Assembly (NCBI RefSeq): GCF_028688295.1
Contig: NZ_JAQTYM010000008.1
Location: 1-45,393 of the forward strand
From: Sulfuricurvum sp.
GTDB lineage: Bacteria; Campylobacterota; Campylobacteria; Campylobacterales; Sulfurimonadaceae
Direction: 5' to 3'
Length of the DNA stretch: 45,393 nt
The translations under genes and the position numbers were made by a program. How positions within the stretch are numbered: the stretch's first letter is position 1; the number at the start of each line of letters is the position of its first letter. Positions 1-8,467 of this stretch are shown here, one piece after another. The notes under the pieces were generated by a model. That model searched no databases, was not told where the DNA came from, and worked only from the letters and a program-made list of their open reading frames with translations.

Positions 1-365
1 CTATTGTCAATTTCATAGTTGAAAATAGCATTGGTTTTGAGTTGATTGCCACTGATTGTAAAAGAGGTATTGTCTGTACTCCCGGTACCTGCAACAAGAG
101 TATAGGTATGGGTATTTCCAGCCGTATCGGTCGTTGTGAAAGTCCCGACGGCCGTTCCGGAGGCGGAGTTTTCGGCTACTGACGTGGAACTCAGAGAAAT
201 ATTAGTTGGTGCTGTGTTCGGAGCATCTTCACATCGTGGTGGCCCGCCCCCAGTTTTCCATAGGCAACTACTATCCAAATCGCAAGCAGTTCTATTGAGA
301 CCAGAACATGCAGCATACAAAGAAATAGAGTAAAAAAAGAGTACTAGAAGAAATAACTTTTTCAT
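1..365 (-). CDS. Secreted cadherin-like repeat protein, N-terminal part only
   Basis: Reverse-strand reading frame open from an ATG at 365 to the window edge (about 121 residues, 3' end missing). Residues 1-18 form a Sec signal peptide ([18 protein letters not shown]) with an AxA-like cleavage region. Residues 19-46 hold four cysteines. From about residue 48 comes a cadherin-like repeat start ([16 protein letters not shown], then ASGTAVGTF), the pattern of Ca-binding surface adhesins with many tandem domains. An AGGAG Shine-Dalgarno lies about 9 bases before the ATG, and a TATAAT -10 lies at 393-398 on the same strand. The gene is divergent from leuA. The family call rests on the repeat pattern. 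Total size and domain number cannot be seen. A surface or secreted adhesin is the likely role. Confidence 0.75.
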   Translation of the reverse strand, partial: MKKLFLLVLFFYSISLYAACSGLNRTACDLDSSCLWKTGGGPPRCEDAPNTAPTNISLSSTSVAENSASGTAVGTFTTTDTAGNTHTYTLVAGTGSTDNTSFTISGNQLKTNAIFNYEIDN

Positions 366-392
366 GCTTCTCTGCTCCTGGAATTTTCAGTT

Positions 393-398
393 ATTATA
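393..398 (-). promoter_or_regulatory. -10 box for the cadherin-like gene
   Basis: TATAAT on the minus strand, 28 bases before the ATG at 365. It lies back to back with the leuA promoter in the same 138-base spacer. Confidence 0.45.
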
Positions 399-437
399 AT
401 ACAGTTGCCCCATAATTGCGCTAAAAGCCCTTTTTGC

Positions 438-443
438 TATAAT
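438..443 (+). promoter_or_regulatory. -10 box for leuA
   Basis: TATAAT preceded by a T-rich stretch (TTTTTGC), the usual form of Campylobacterota sigma-70 promoters, where the -35 is weak. It lies about 60 bases before the leuA start. The leader between (449-480) has short complementary arms (CACT/AGTG and TGCC/GGCA) but no recognisable leader peptide. Confidence 0.55.
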
Positions 444-503
444 TCGTTCACTTATTGCCACCAGCAAGGGCAGTGAGGAGAGAAAAATCTAAGGAGTTTC
501 CTA

Positions 504-2171
504 ATGAAACACGCATCTGTGGGCAAATACCGCCCGTATCCTCAAGTTGATTTGCCAAACCGAGTTTGGCCTACCAAAACCATCACGCACGCCCCTATCT
601 GGTGCAGTGTCGATCTTCGCGACGGTAACCAAGCGTTGATCACCCCGATGAATTTGGATCAAAAACTCTCTCTCTTCTCACTCTTGCTGAAACTCGGATT
701 TAAAAATATAGAAGTGGGATTCCCTTCCGCATCGAAAGTGGAGTTCGATTTTTTACGCACCCTTGTAGAGCAAAAATTGATTCCCGATGACGTGACGGTT
801 CAAGTCCTCGTCCAAGCACGGGAACATTTGATCGATAAAACGTTCGAAGCGTTAGCAGGGGTTAAAAAAGCGATTGTCCATTTGTACAACTCCACCTCGG
901 TCGCACAGCGTAAAATCGTCTTCGGAAAAGAGCAAGATGAGATTATCGCGTTGGCGTTAGAGGGTGTCGATATGGTCAAAGCCCGCGCCGCCAAGCACGA
1001 CGGTGAGATCAGTTTAGAGTATTCACCGGAGAGTTTTACGGGGACTGAACTGGAATATGCCGCCCGTATCTGTAACGCCGTTACCGATCGTTGGGGGATC
1101 AGCGCTGAGCGTAAAGTTATTATTAATCTCCCTGCTACGGTCGAGATGGCGACACCGAACGTCTATGCCGATCAGATCGAGTGGATGAGCCGACACCTTA
1201 CCAACCGTGAACACGTGTTGATCTCGACCCACACCCATAATGACCGTGGAACTTCCGTTGCCGCAACGGAGTTGGCGTTGTTGGCTGGGGCGGATCGTGT
1301 CGAGGGGACGTTGCTCTCCAACGGTGAGCGTACCGGAAACGTCGATATTATTACGTTGGCACTCAACATGTATACCCAAGGAGTTGATCCTGAGCTTGAT
1401 TTCAGCGATTTAGAGAGTGTTGTACGTGTCGTCGAAGAGTGTACCGATATGAAAACCCATGAGCGTCACCCGTATGTGGGTGAACTTGTCTATACGGCGT
1501 TTTCAGGGTCTCATCAAGACGCGATCAACAAAGGGTTGGCGTATCAACGTGCTAAAGACGATGCGTTTTGGGAAGTACCGTATCTCCCTATCGATCCGAG
1601 CGATGTGGGACGCAATTACGAGGGGATTATCCGTATCAACTCCCAGTCGGGCAAAGGGGGAGTAGCTTACGTCCTCGAAGATAAATTCGGCTATTCATTA
1701 CCGAAGAAAATGCACCCTGAGATCGGAACGATCGTTCAGCGCGTTACCGACGAAGCGGGACGCGAACTTTCCAGTGAAGAGATTTTAGACATTTTCGAGA
1801 AAACCTATTTCGGTGAACCGCATGACATTGAGTTTGTGGATTATTCGGTGATCTCCGAGAGTGCAAAAGAGCACTCGGCGAAATGTGTGTTGGAATACAC
1901 CCATAACGGCAAAGCGATCCGAAGCGAAGGGGTGGGGAATGGTCCTATCGATGCGTGCAAAAACGCGTTGATGGTGGAGTATTCCCACAGCTTTAAAATC
2001 CTCTCCTACAGCGAGCATTCACGCGGAGAGCTCTCCAGTGCCGAAGCGGTTGCCTACATCGAGATTCAGACCGAGAGTTTGGATAAATTTTTCGGGGTAG
2101 GGTGTGATAACGACATCACTGTTGCTTCGATTAAAGCGATGTTTAGCGCTCTTAATAGAGCATTTTCGTAA
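504..2171 (+). CDS. leuA: 2-isopropylmalate synthase, long (type 2) form
   Basis: Condenses acetyl-CoA with 2-oxoisovalerate in the first committed step of leucine synthesis (cytosol). The N-terminus has the VDLRDGNQAL active-site and metal-binding motif at about residues 36-45. The STHTHNDRG metal-binding histidines lie near residue 245, followed by GNGERTGN-type residues (SNGERTGNVD). The C-terminal third is the leucine-feedback (LeuA dimer) domain. At 555 residues, starting KYRPYPQVDLPNRVWPT, it is the long form common in actinobacteria rather than the roughly 510-residue type 1 enzyme. The start is set by AAGGAG at 491-496. It is monocistronic here: the next gene is on the other strand and a short hairpin follows. 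Confidence 0.95.
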   Translation: MKHASVGKYRPYPQVDLPNRVWPTKTITHAPIWCSVDLRDGNQALITPMNLDQKLSLFSLLLKLGFKNIEVGFPSASKVEFDFLRTLVEQKLIPDDVTVQVLVQAREHLIDKTFEALAGVKKAIVHLYNSTSVAQRKIVFGKEQDEIIALALEGVDMVKARAAKHDGEISLEYSPESFTGTELEYAARICNAVTDRWGISAERKVIINLPATVEMATPNVYADQIEWMSRHLTNREHVLISTHTHNDRGTSVAATELALLAGADRVEGTLLSNGERTGNVDIITLALNMYTQGVDPELDFSDLESVVRVVEECTDMKTHERHPYVGELVYTAFSGSHQDAINKGLAYQRAKDDAFWEVPYLPIDPSDVGRNYEGIIRINSQSGKGGVAYVLEDKFGYSLPKKMHPEIGTIVQRVTDEAGRELSSEEILDIFEKTYFGEPHDIEFVDYSVISESAKEHSAKCVLEYTHNGKAIRSEGVGNGPIDACKNALMVEYSHSFKILSYSEHSRGELSSAEAVAYIEIQTESLDKFFGVGCDNDITVASIKAMFSALNRAFS

Positions 2172-2183
2172 TTCTTCTGTGTT

Positions 2184-2204
2184 ATCCCCAATCAAGTCGG
2201 GGAT
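2184..2204. repeat. Short hairpin (repeat family B arm) between convergent genes
   Basis: ATCCCC and GGGGAT arms around a 9-base loop that contains ATCAAGTC. The loop and closing GGATG match the second arm of the element at 18369-18438, so this looks like a half copy of the same dispersed repeat. It sits in the 39-base spacer between leuA and the convergent gene at 2211-2564 and may act as a weak bidirectional terminator. No U-run follows. Confidence 0.5.
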
Positions 2205-2210
2205 GCATTC

Positions 2211-2564
2211 CTAGCGGTTATCTCTGTCTTCAAGTGTTCCATCTGGATGTAGCCAAAAACCGTCTGACAAATAAGTAGCTTCACCTTCTGAATGAGTGAT
2301 AGCACTGTATAGTTGTATTAAAAAATTATCAACCATTCTATTTGTATGATTTTTATACCTATGATAGTTTTCGACATCGTAATCTAAAGCAATGAGTTCA
2401 TCATTAGATATAACTCCTAGTTTAGCTTTTAATGCTTCAATAGAATGAATCCATTTTTTCCTATCTTTAATATAATATTTTCCTTGATAGGCATTTTCAT
2501 CAAGTATCTCTTGATATCCAAGTGCCAATGCTAATTCAACACTTTTTGCATAATTCATTTTCAT
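2211..2564 (-). CDS. Hypothetical protein, 117 aa
   Basis: I do not recognise this family. The product is 117 residues, soluble and charged, with no signal peptide or membrane segment. It is rich in Tyr, Asn and Asp and ends in an acidic, polar tail (HPDGTLEDRDNR). The central part (residues 30-55) is predicted helical. The DNA is clearly more AT-rich than leuA or alaS on either side, which suggests acquired sequence. It follows a DUF2442-like gene by 9 bases on the same strand, so it is probably the last gene of a three-gene unit DUF4160-DUF2442-this gene. A second in-frame ATG lies two codons after the first. No clear Shine-Dalgarno precedes either. Confidence 0.55.
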   Translation of the reverse strand: MKMNYAKSVELALALGYQEILDENAYQGKYYIKDRKKWIHSIEALKAKLGVISNDELIALDYDVENYHRYKNHTNRMVDNFLIQLYSAITHSEGEATYLSDGFWLHPDGTLEDRDNR

Positions 2565-2573
2565 AATAAAGTT

Positions 2574-2837
2574 CTACGACGCAATCAGCGGGAAATTTTC
2601 AGGGTGTTCGATAATATCAACGGTGAGATCAATATCTAAATCCGGCCAGTAAAGATGACCGTTTGCATAGGTCTCGACATTGCCGATTTTTGCTACCGAA
2701 GCATCTTTAAACCACGGGAATGTTTCAAAAGACATAAACAGCTCTTTACCCTCGGTTAGAATCCATACACCGTTAGGGGAAATGTTGGTGATTTCAGTTT
2801 CCAAAGTGTGCCTCCCAAGCATTTTTAAACGTTTCAA
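2574..2837 (-). CDS. DUF2442-family protein
   Basis: 87 residues. The block ISPNGVWILTEGKELFMSFETF followed by PWFKD and a GHLYWPDLDIDL segment is the DUF2442 signature as I know it. DUF2442 proteins are small and usually encoded next to DUF4160 proteins, as here; the pairing is often regarded as toxin-antitoxin-like, but function is not established. The frame overlaps the upstream DUF4160 gene by 44 bases from the first ATG. An internal ATG at 2822 (MLGRH) would shorten the overlap to 29 bases and is equally plausible. The gene is translated with its neighbours in one minus-strand unit. There is no membrane segment. Confidence 0.8.
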   Translation of the reverse strand: MKRLKMLGRHTLETEITNISPNGVWILTEGKELFMSFETFPWFKDASVAKIGNVETYANGHLYWPDLDIDLTVDIIEHPENFPLIAS

Positions 2838-3030
2838 TATTCTCTTTTGTCATCGTTTCAATCTCTTTTAGACGAACATTTGAGAGCTTATAACTCGTTG
2901 CAATTTCGATAGTCGGTTCAAGCCAAAGCTTCGCTTCGCCGTCAGGACAGATAACATGGATATGCATACGTGCCTCTTCACGAGAAAAAAAGAAAAAACG
3001 GTAATCTTTAATTTTCAGAACGGTTGGCAC
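2794..3030 (-). CDS. DUF4160-family protein
   Basis: 78 residues. The pattern MPTVLKIKDYRFFFFSREE, then MHIHV, then AKLWLEP, ending in a helical ETFKNAWEAHFG tail, is typical of DUF4160. The family is small, soluble and of unknown function. It is found with DUF2442 in many mobile or accessory regions, which has led to the idea of a toxin-antitoxin pair; that remains a family-level inference. The gene overlaps the downstream DUF2442 gene. It is transcribed away from a second, diverged DUF4160/DUF2442 pair at 3430-3932, with a repeat island between them. Confidence 0.85.
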   Translation of the reverse strand: MPTVLKIKDYRFFFFSREEARMHIHVICPDGEAKLWLEPTIEIATSYKLSNVRLKEIETMTKENIETFKNAWEAHFGN

Positions 3031-3094
3031 GTTAAATGTCCTCTCATACTTGCTTATGAGATATAGTTTAGCAAAAAAGTCGTAAAAAGATTAT

Positions 3095-3372
3095 GTACTT
3101 TTCTTTTTCATAAGAAAAGTACCAAAAGAAAATCGCCTTGCGACAAGTCGCTGGCGGTCGCTTCACAGTACTGCGAGCGACCTTGCTCTGCGTAGTGTAG
3201 CAAGGCAGAAAATTATTTGATGAAATGATTTTCGCATTCTGCGAAAATAGAAAAACAATCCCTGCGATTCAACTCCTAGAGCCGCGTGCGATGCAGAAGT
3301 GCAAGGAGTCACGTGAGCGTTCATGGATCGCGGTATGCTCTTTTGCTACTTTTCGGCTAAACAGAAAAGTAG
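3095..3372. repeat. 278-base non-coding island bounded by matching hairpins
   Basis: This fills the 399-base gap between the two divergent DUF4160 genes. The left edge is a perfect 11-bp inverted repeat (GTACTTTTCTT at 3095-3105, complement at 3112-3122). The right edge is a near-copy of that hairpin (CTACTTTTC at 3346-3354, complement at 3364-3372). Inside are a 7-bp stem GGTCGCT/AGCGACC (3156-3162 with 3176-3182), a 7-bp stem CCTTGCT/AGCAAGG (3181-3187 with 3199-3205) and a 9-bp stem ATTTTCGCA/TGCGAAAAT (3228-3236 with 3240-3248). No convincing gene lies within it. The form suggests a composite palindromic repeat or a MITE-like element. Confidence 0.55.
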
Positions 3373-3429
3373 AATTACTATTTAAACCAATCAGTGATAC
3401 AATAAACGAACTAAAATAAAGAGGTTGCA

Positions 3430-3699
3430 ATGCCAACGATTAGCTTGTTTTACGGAATCGTTATTAGTCTTTATTACTTTGATAATGAAAAACATCATAC
3501 CCCTCATATTCATGCAAAATATCAAGATTTTTCGGGGGTATTTGATATAGAGAGTGGAGAGATGATTGAGGGAGATTTGCCAAAAAACAAGGTAAAACTT
3601 ACAGTGGCATGGATGGAGATTCACAAAGAAGATTTGATGGCAGACTGGGAATTAGCTATCACTGGTCAGCCTGTTTTTAAAATCGAACCGTTGAAATAA
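3430..3699 (+). CDS. DUF4160-family protein (second copy)
   Basis: 89 residues. MPTISLFYGIVISLYYFDNE followed by HTPHIHAKY is the DUF4160 N-terminal pattern: a beta-hairpin, then a PHIH motif. It is diverged from the copy at 2794-3030 and belongs to the longer subtype with a C-terminal helix (VAWMEIHKEDLMADWELA). The Shine-Dalgarno AAAGAGG lies just before the ATG. Two bases after its stop comes a DUF2442-like gene, so the pair is transcribed together. Function is unknown; co-occurrence points to a two-component module. It is divergent from the first pair. Confidence 0.8.
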   Translation: MPTISLFYGIVISLYYFDNEKHHTPHIHAKYQDFSGVFDIESGEMIEGDLPKNKVKLTVAWMEIHKEDLMADWELAITGQPVFKIEPLK

Positions 3700-3701
3700 T
3701 C

Positions 3702-3932
3702 ATGCGTATTTATGTCAAATCAGTAGAAATCTTTGAGTTTCCAAAGCTCTCTATTACGTTTAATACCGACGAGAAAAAAATATTTGATGTCTCTCCCTAT
3801 TTGGATAAAGGGATATTCACAGAGCTTCAAAATCAAGATTATTTTAAACAAGTAAAAGCGACCAATGGAACCATTGAGTGGCCAAATGGTCAAGACTTTT
3901 GCCCTGACACATTGTATATAAAGGGCAGGTGA
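3702..3932 (+). CDS. DUF2442-family protein (second copy)
   Basis: 76 residues. MRIYVKSVEIFEFPKLSITFNTDEKK, then a DVSPYLDKGIFTEL block, then GTIEWPNGQDFCPDTLYI, matches the DUF2442 layout, in which a W-P-x-G-D-x-x-P-D segment ends the domain. It starts two bases after the DUF4160 gene stops and ends just before a dispersed repeat (3955-3980) and the alaS promoter. There is no signal or membrane segment. It is the likely partner of the upstream DUF4160 protein; which of the two would act on which is not visible from the sequence. Confidence 0.8.
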   Translation: MRIYVKSVEIFEFPKLSITFNTDEKKIFDVSPYLDKGIFTELQNQDYFKQVKATNGTIEWPNGQDFCPDTLYIKGR

Positions 3933-3954
3933 AGTTGGGAATGACTGCGTAACA

Positions 3955-3980
3955 CCCTTCGACAGGCTCAGGGCAAACGG
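3955..3980. repeat. Repeat family A, single arm (copy A1)
   Basis: Begins CCCTTCGACAGGCTCAGGG and continues with a diverged CAAACGG. This is one arm of the element found in full at 16368, 23417 and 32087 and inside priA at 41901. It sits between the DUF2442 gene and the alaS promoter. Confidence 0.8.
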
Positions 3981-4029
3981 AAAAAACTTCTCTTTTCCTT
4001 CTAACTTCTTTAATTAAACCCTTCTTCGC

Positions 4030-4035
4030 TATAAT
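4030..4035 (+). promoter_or_regulatory. -10 box for the alaS operon
   Basis: TATAAT in the context CTTCGCTATAATCGCG, after a T-rich region (3989-4025). It lies 31 bases before the alaS start. It would drive the long operon that reaches pbpA. Confidence 0.55.
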
Positions 4036-4066
4036 CGCGCAATTTTTACTAAACGGTGAGTAAACC

Positions 4067-6622
4067 ATGATGGATGTCCGCGAAGCCTTTTTGGCCTTTT
4101 TTGAATCAAAACAACACGCACGGGTTCCGAGTTCCCCACTTGTCCCCGATGATGCAACCCTCCTTTTCACCAATGCGGGGATGGTTCCGTTTAAATCGAT
4201 CTTTACGGGTGATATCCCTATTCCTGCCAATCCGCGTGCGACCAGTGCACAGACGTGTATCCGTGCGGGTGGAAAACACAATGACCTAGAGAACGTCGGT
4301 CATACGGCACGTCACCACACGTTTTTCGAGATGCTCGGAAACTTCAGTTTCGGTGATTATTTCAAAGAGGAAGCGATTGCCCATGCGTGGGAATTTGTGA
4401 CCGAAGTGATGAAACTCCCTGTCGATAAACTCTGGGTTACTGTCCATGAGAGCGATGACGAAGCGGAAGAGATTTGGAAGAAGCATATTGCCGCAGATCG
4501 CATTATGCGTTTGGGTGATAAAGATAACTTCTGGCAGATGGGAGATACCGGACCGTGCGGACCGTGTTCGGAAATCTTCGTCGATCAGGGTGCGGAACAT
4601 TTCAATGGACCTGAGGATTATATGGGGGGAGACGGGGATCGTTTCCTAGAAATCTGGAACCTCGTATTTATGCAGTATGAGCGTAATACCAAAGGTGAAT
4701 TGAAACCGCTTCCGAAACCATCTATCGATACGGGGATGGGGCTAGAACGTGCTACGGCAGTACTCGAAGGGGCATTGAGCAACTACGATTCAACCCTCTT
4801 TATGCCGATTATTCGCAAAGTCGAAGCCCTTATCGGTAAACCCTATACGTATGCAAGCGGTGCATCGTATCGTGTTATTGCCGATCATATCCGTACGGCT
4901 ACGTTTCTCCTTGCTCAGGGGACAAACTTCTCTAACGAAGGGCGCGGGTATGTATTGCGTCGTATTTTACGTCGTGCGGTTCGTCATGGATATTTGCTCG
5001 GATTTACCAAACCGTTTATGTTTGAGGTTGCCGACACCGTTGCCGAGTTGATGGGGAAACAATACCCTTACATTGTTGAAAAATTGGCAGTTTTAAAAGA
5101 GCAAATCATGCTCGAAGAGGAACGCTTTTTCAAAACCATCGCTTCGGGGATCGAACTCTTCAACGAAGAGTTGAAAAACACCAAAGAGACCTTCAGCGGA
5201 GAAGTGGCGTTCAAACTCTACGACACCTTTGGATTTCCTCTCGATTTGACCGAAGATATGTTGAAAGAGAAACATCTCTCTCTCGATGTAGAGACGTTTG
5301 AAACTTTGATGTCTGAGCAACGCAAGCGTGCGAAAGCGGCGTGGAAAGGTTCGGGAGACGCGCACGTCGAGGGGGATTTTAAAACTCTCCTTGAGACGTT
5401 CGGGGTTAATACTTTTATCGGATACGGCTACACGAAAGCTTCCGTCAAAATCCAAGCTCTTTTGAGTGAAAGTTTTGAGCGGGTTGAGCAACTTCATGCG
5501 CACCAAAGCGGATGGGTACTCCTCGAAGAGACACCGTTTTATGCGGAAAGCGGCGGACAAAGCGGTGACACGGGTAAACTTGGCGATAAAGCGACCGTTA
5601 CCGAAACGAAAAAGTTTCACGGCTTGAACCTCTCTCATATCGAGACGAAATCGACCGTGAGTGTCGGTGAGAGTATCGAAGCGGTTGTTGATCCTGAGCG
5701 TAACGAAATTGCAAAACACCACTCGGCAACGCATCTTTTGCACGCGGCATTGTACGAGCAATTGGGTGAGCATATTTCCCAAGCGGGATCACTCGTTGAG
5801 CACAATCGTCTCCGTTTCGACTTCTCCCACCCTAAGGCAATGAGCCACGAAGAGATTGCTCTGGTAGAAGAGAGGGTGAACTATCATATCTTCCATGCGT
5901 TGGAAGGGTTGACGAGAGAGATGAGTATCGACGAAGCGAAAAAAAGCGGTGCGAAAGCGCAGTTCGGCGAGAAATACGGTGACACCGTCCGTGTCGTCAA
6001 TTTTGGAACTGCGTCGGTCGAGTTTTGCGGCGGTATCCACGTCGATAACACGGCAACCATAGGGACATTTGTGATCGTCAAAGAGAGCGGTGTGAGCGCG
6101 GGTGTTCGCCGTATCGAAGCAGTGTGCGGAAATGCAGCATATAACCTCTTTAAACAACAGCGTCACCTTCTCGAAGAGGTCGAAGCATCGGTTAAAAATC
6201 GCGATGTATTGGCGGGGATCGAGCGTCTTAAAGAGCAGGTTAAAACTCTAAAAACTGAAATGAGCACATTGGCGTCGAGTGCGAAAGAAGAACTCTCGAT
6301 CACGATGATGGGATCTACGGCAGTAGTAGTCGCCGAACTCACAGCGGGTGATATCAAAGAGCGTATCGATGAACTCAAAAATCAGCACGATTCGGTTGCG
6401 GTGATCCTCTTCCAAGTCAAAGACGACAAAGTGCTTCTCGCGGCAGGGGCTAAAAATACAACCGTAAAAGCGGGTGATTGGATCAAAGTAATCGCTCCGA
6501 TCCTCGGCGGCGGCGGCGGTGGACGTCCTGACTTTGCCCAAGCGGGCGGAAAAGATGCTAGCAAATTGGGTGAAGCTAAAGAAGTAGCATTGGCGTATGT
6601 AACGAAGGAATTGGGACAATGA
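4067..6622 (+). CDS. alaS: Alanyl-tRNA synthetase
   Basis: Charges tRNA-Ala and edits mis-charged Ser and Gly (cytosol). The class II catalytic core starts at residue 1 ([25 protein letters not shown]) with the [16 protein letters not shown] region near residue 60-75. The editing domain carries the zinc-site [11 protein letters not shown] near residue 553 and CGGIHVDNT near residue 655. The C-Ala domain ends with the glycine-rich [15 protein letters not shown] near residue 815-830. At 851 residues the length is normal. Two adjacent ATGs (4067 and 4070) could start it, with GGTGAG upstream. Its stop overlaps the next ATG by four bases. Confidence 0.97.
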   Translation: MMDVREAFLAFFESKQHARVPSSPLVPDDATLLFTNAGMVPFKSIFTGDIPIPANPRATSAQTCIRAGGKHNDLENVGHTARHHTFFEMLGNFSFGDYFKEEAIAHAWEFVTEVMKLPVDKLWVTVHESDDEAEEIWKKHIAADRIMRLGDKDNFWQMGDTGPCGPCSEIFVDQGAEHFNGPEDYMGGDGDRFLEIWNLVFMQYERNTKGELKPLPKPSIDTGMGLERATAVLEGALSNYDSTLFMPIIRKVEALIGKPYTYASGASYRVIADHIRTATFLLAQGTNFSNEGRGYVLRRILRRAVRHGYLLGFTKPFMFEVADTVAELMGKQYPYIVEKLAVLKEQIMLEEERFFKTIASGIELFNEELKNTKETFSGEVAFKLYDTFGFPLDLTEDMLKEKHLSLDVETFETLMSEQRKRAKAAWKGSGDAHVEGDFKTLLETFGVNTFIGYGYTKASVKIQALLSESFERVEQLHAHQSGWVLLEETPFYAESGGQSGDTGKLGDKATVTETKKFHGLNLSHIETKSTVSVGESIEAVVDPERNEIAKHHSATHLLHAALYEQLGEHISQAGSLVEHNRLRFDFSHPKAMSHEEIALVEERVNYHIFHALEGLTREMSIDEAKKSGAKAQFGEKYGDTVRVVNFGTASVEFCGGIHVDNTATIGTFVIVKESGVSAGVRRIEAVCGNAAYNLFKQQRHLLEEVEASVKNRDVLAGIERLKEQVKTLKTEMSTLASSAKEELSITMMGSTAVVVAELTAGDIKERIDELKNQHDSVAVILFQVKDDKVLLAAGAKNTTVKAGDWIKVIAPILGGGGGGRPDFAQAGGKDASKLGEAKEVALAYVTKELGQ

Positions 6623-7158
6623 AAGAGTTTTTGATTGAAACTTTCGCTCATCATCGGACATTGATTGTTTTTTTACATGTCATCAGTGCCGTTATTTGGG
6701 TCGGCGGGATGATTGCTATCCGTTTTGCTACTCATCAATCATTGGCACTTATCAGTGATCCAAAAGTGCGATTAGAGCGTGCAGCACATACATTAAAACG
6801 TCTCTTCAGTATTGTATGGCCATTTGTGATTGTTCTTATTGTTACGGCTGTTTTTATGGCTGTGGGATTAGGATTTCGAGCAGCGGCAGTAGATCCGATG
6901 GGTAATGTTATCGATGCGTACGCTATGAGTTTGTATAACACCATCCACATAAAAGAAGCGATTTGGCTTATTATGGCGATGAATCTTGGTGCTATGATGT
7001 GGCGACGTAATAAGGCAGAGTTTGCATTGAAAAATGGTGACGTTGAAACGGCGAAGAGTATGTTGGGTTTGATTGCCAAATATATGGTTCCGCTCAATAT
7101 AGTATTGGGTGTTATCGCGATTTATATCGGCGTCTTTTTAAGAGGCGCTCACGCATAA
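6619..7158 (+). CDS. CopD-like integral membrane protein
   Basis: 179 residues with four predicted membrane helices: about 17-36, 68-90, 112-130 and 153-173. Helix 1 carries [15 protein letters not shown], with an H and a W near the membrane face. The second half has HIKEAIW, the layout of the CopD/DUF2269-like superfamily, in which conserved histidines may bind copper or haem. The substrate is not known for this protein. It starts inside the alaS stop (ATGA overlap) and is followed one base later by maf, so translation is coupled. It could equally be called a conserved Campylobacterota membrane protein without function. Confidence 0.6.
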   Translation: MKEFLIETFAHHRTLIVFLHVISAVIWVGGMIAIRFATHQSLALISDPKVRLERAAHTLKRLFSIVWPFVIVLIVTAVFMAVGLGFRAAAVDPMGNVIDAYAMSLYNTIHIKEAIWLIMAMNLGAMMWRRNKAEFALKNGDVETAKSMLGLIAKYMVPLNIVLGVIAIYIGVFLRGAHA

Positions 7159-7159
7159 T

Positions 7160-7705
7160 ATGCTCCGTTTAGCTTCATCCTCGATAACCCGCGCTGAGCT
7201 TCTAGGAGTGGCGGGTATCCCTTTTATCCAAGAATCTATCGATTTCGATGAAGATTCTATTGTTGCCTCCTCTCCTAAAAATTTTGTCTATCAAGCGACA
7301 CTCGGAAAATACCGTGTTAATTTGGAAAAATTCGGATGTGCCGATTATCCTCTTCTCGTAGCCGACACGGTAGTAACGGCGCATGGTAAAATTTTGCGCA
7401 AGGCGAAAGACGAAGCGGATGCCCGAGCAATTTTAGAGATGCAAAGCGGTTCGGATGTTGCTATCATCACTTGTATGATCTATAAAACTCCACGCCTTGA
7501 GCTTGTCGATATCTCATCGACGCACTATTTTTTCGATGTTTTTGATCCCAAAAATATCGATGCGTATCTGGAGAGCGGCGAGTGGAGAGGCAAGGCGGGA
7601 GCATGCATGGTGGAGGGGTTTTGTAAACCTTATATCCGTGAGGTTCGAGGCTTTGAGAGTACGGCGATGGGGCTCTCTGTCGAAATACTTAAACCTTTTC
7701 TATAG
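7160..7705 (+). CDS. maf: Maf-type nucleoside triphosphate pyrophosphatase
   Basis: 181 residues. It begins MLRLASSSITRAELL, the Maf N-terminal S-S-x-x-R phosphate-binding motif. It has VADTVV near residue 68 (the catalytic acidic motif) and continues with KDEADARAILEMQSG. Family members hydrolyse non-canonical or modified pyrimidine nucleotides, dTTP or UTP depending on subgroup. Assigning the exact substrate is not possible here. The alaS-maf-pbpA neighbourhood is also known from Campylobacter. The start is fixed one base after the upstream stop. Confidence 0.88.
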   Translation: MLRLASSSITRAELLGVAGIPFIQESIDFDEDSIVASSPKNFVYQATLGKYRVNLEKFGCADYPLLVADTVVTAHGKILRKAKDEADARAILEMQSGSDVAIITCMIYKTPRLELVDISSTHYFFDVFDPKNIDAYLESGEWRGKAGACMVEGFCKPYIREVRGFESTAMGLSVEILKPFL

Positions 7706-7714
7706 GAGAATACG

Positions 7715-8467
7715 ATGAAGTTTATAGTGACAGCACTTTTAGGATTATTGTTAGTCGGATGTACAAAAACTCCTCTCACTAATCGGTCCCAATTTATGAT
7801 GATTTCTCCTGATCAAGAGATGACTTTAGGTGCTACTGAGGCAAAGAAAGTTGTAGAAACGTCTAAAATCAGCACCGATAAAAAGCTCCAAGATCGTGTC
7901 AAACGGATCGGGGCTCAAATCGCTGCGGTGAGCGGACGAAGTGATTTCGCATGGGAATTTACGGTAATACAAGACGATACTCCCAATGCGTTTTGTCTGC
8001 CGGGGGGAAAAGTCTTTTTTTATACGGGGATTTTAAAAATTACCGAAAACGATGATCAAATAGCTACCGTTATGGGACATGAGATCGCACATGCTCTTGC
8101 TCGTCATGGTGCAGAGCGGATGTCGATGCAAAATGCGAGCAATATAGGCGCTCAGGTGCTAGCAGTGGCATTAAACGTTCCAGCACAATATCAAAATCTT
8201 TATGCGCAGGCGTATGGGGTTACTTCACAAGTAGGGCTCATTCTCCCTTATAGCCGTACTTTTGAGCATGAAGCGGATCAAATCGGTCTTTATTTGATGT
8301 GGAAAGCGGGATATAACCCTGCACAAGCGGTCAAATTTTGGGAAAATATGGCTCGTTTGTCTAAAAGTTCTCAAAAACCGCCCGCTTTTCTCTCCACCCA
8401 TCCGGCGGATGAAGAACGGATTCGAGAGATTCGCGCATACATAGCACAACTCCCTGTCACTCGATGA
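7715..8467 (+). CDS. M48 family metalloprotease, lipoprotein
   Basis: 250 residues. A lipoprotein signal peptide ends in LVGC (Cys16), so the protein should be lipid-anchored in the outer or inner membrane facing the periplasm. The zinc site HEIAH is at residues 122-126 with the downstream FEHEAD glutamate as third ligand, the M48 (LoiP/YcaL/BepA-like) arrangement. There is no TPR domain, so it is of the short type. AGGAG precedes the ATG. The stop overlaps the next gene's start (ATGA). The context with pbpA suggests an envelope quality-control or murein-linked role; that is inference. Confidence 0.88.
   Translation: MKFIVTALLGLLLVGCTKTPLTNRSQFMMISPDQEMTLGATEAKKVVETSKISTDKKLQDRVKRIGAQIAAVSGRSDFAWEFTVIQDDTPNAFCLPGGKVFFYTGILKITENDDQIATVMGHEIAHALARHGAERMSMQNASNIGAQVLAVALNVPAQYQNLYAQAYGVTSQVGLILPYSRTFEHEADQIGLYLMWKAGYNPAQAVKFWENMARLSKSSQKPPAFLSTHPADEERIREIRAYIAQLPVTR

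Noticed and set aside
136-333. Plus-strand 65-codon frame at the left edge
   Set aside because: Antisense to the cadherin-like gene, which has a signal peptide, a Shine-Dalgarno and a promoter.
5093-5782. 229-codon open frame on the minus strand inside alaS
   Set aside because: Shadow of alaS in another frame. No family-like motif or start site, and alaS is unquestionable.
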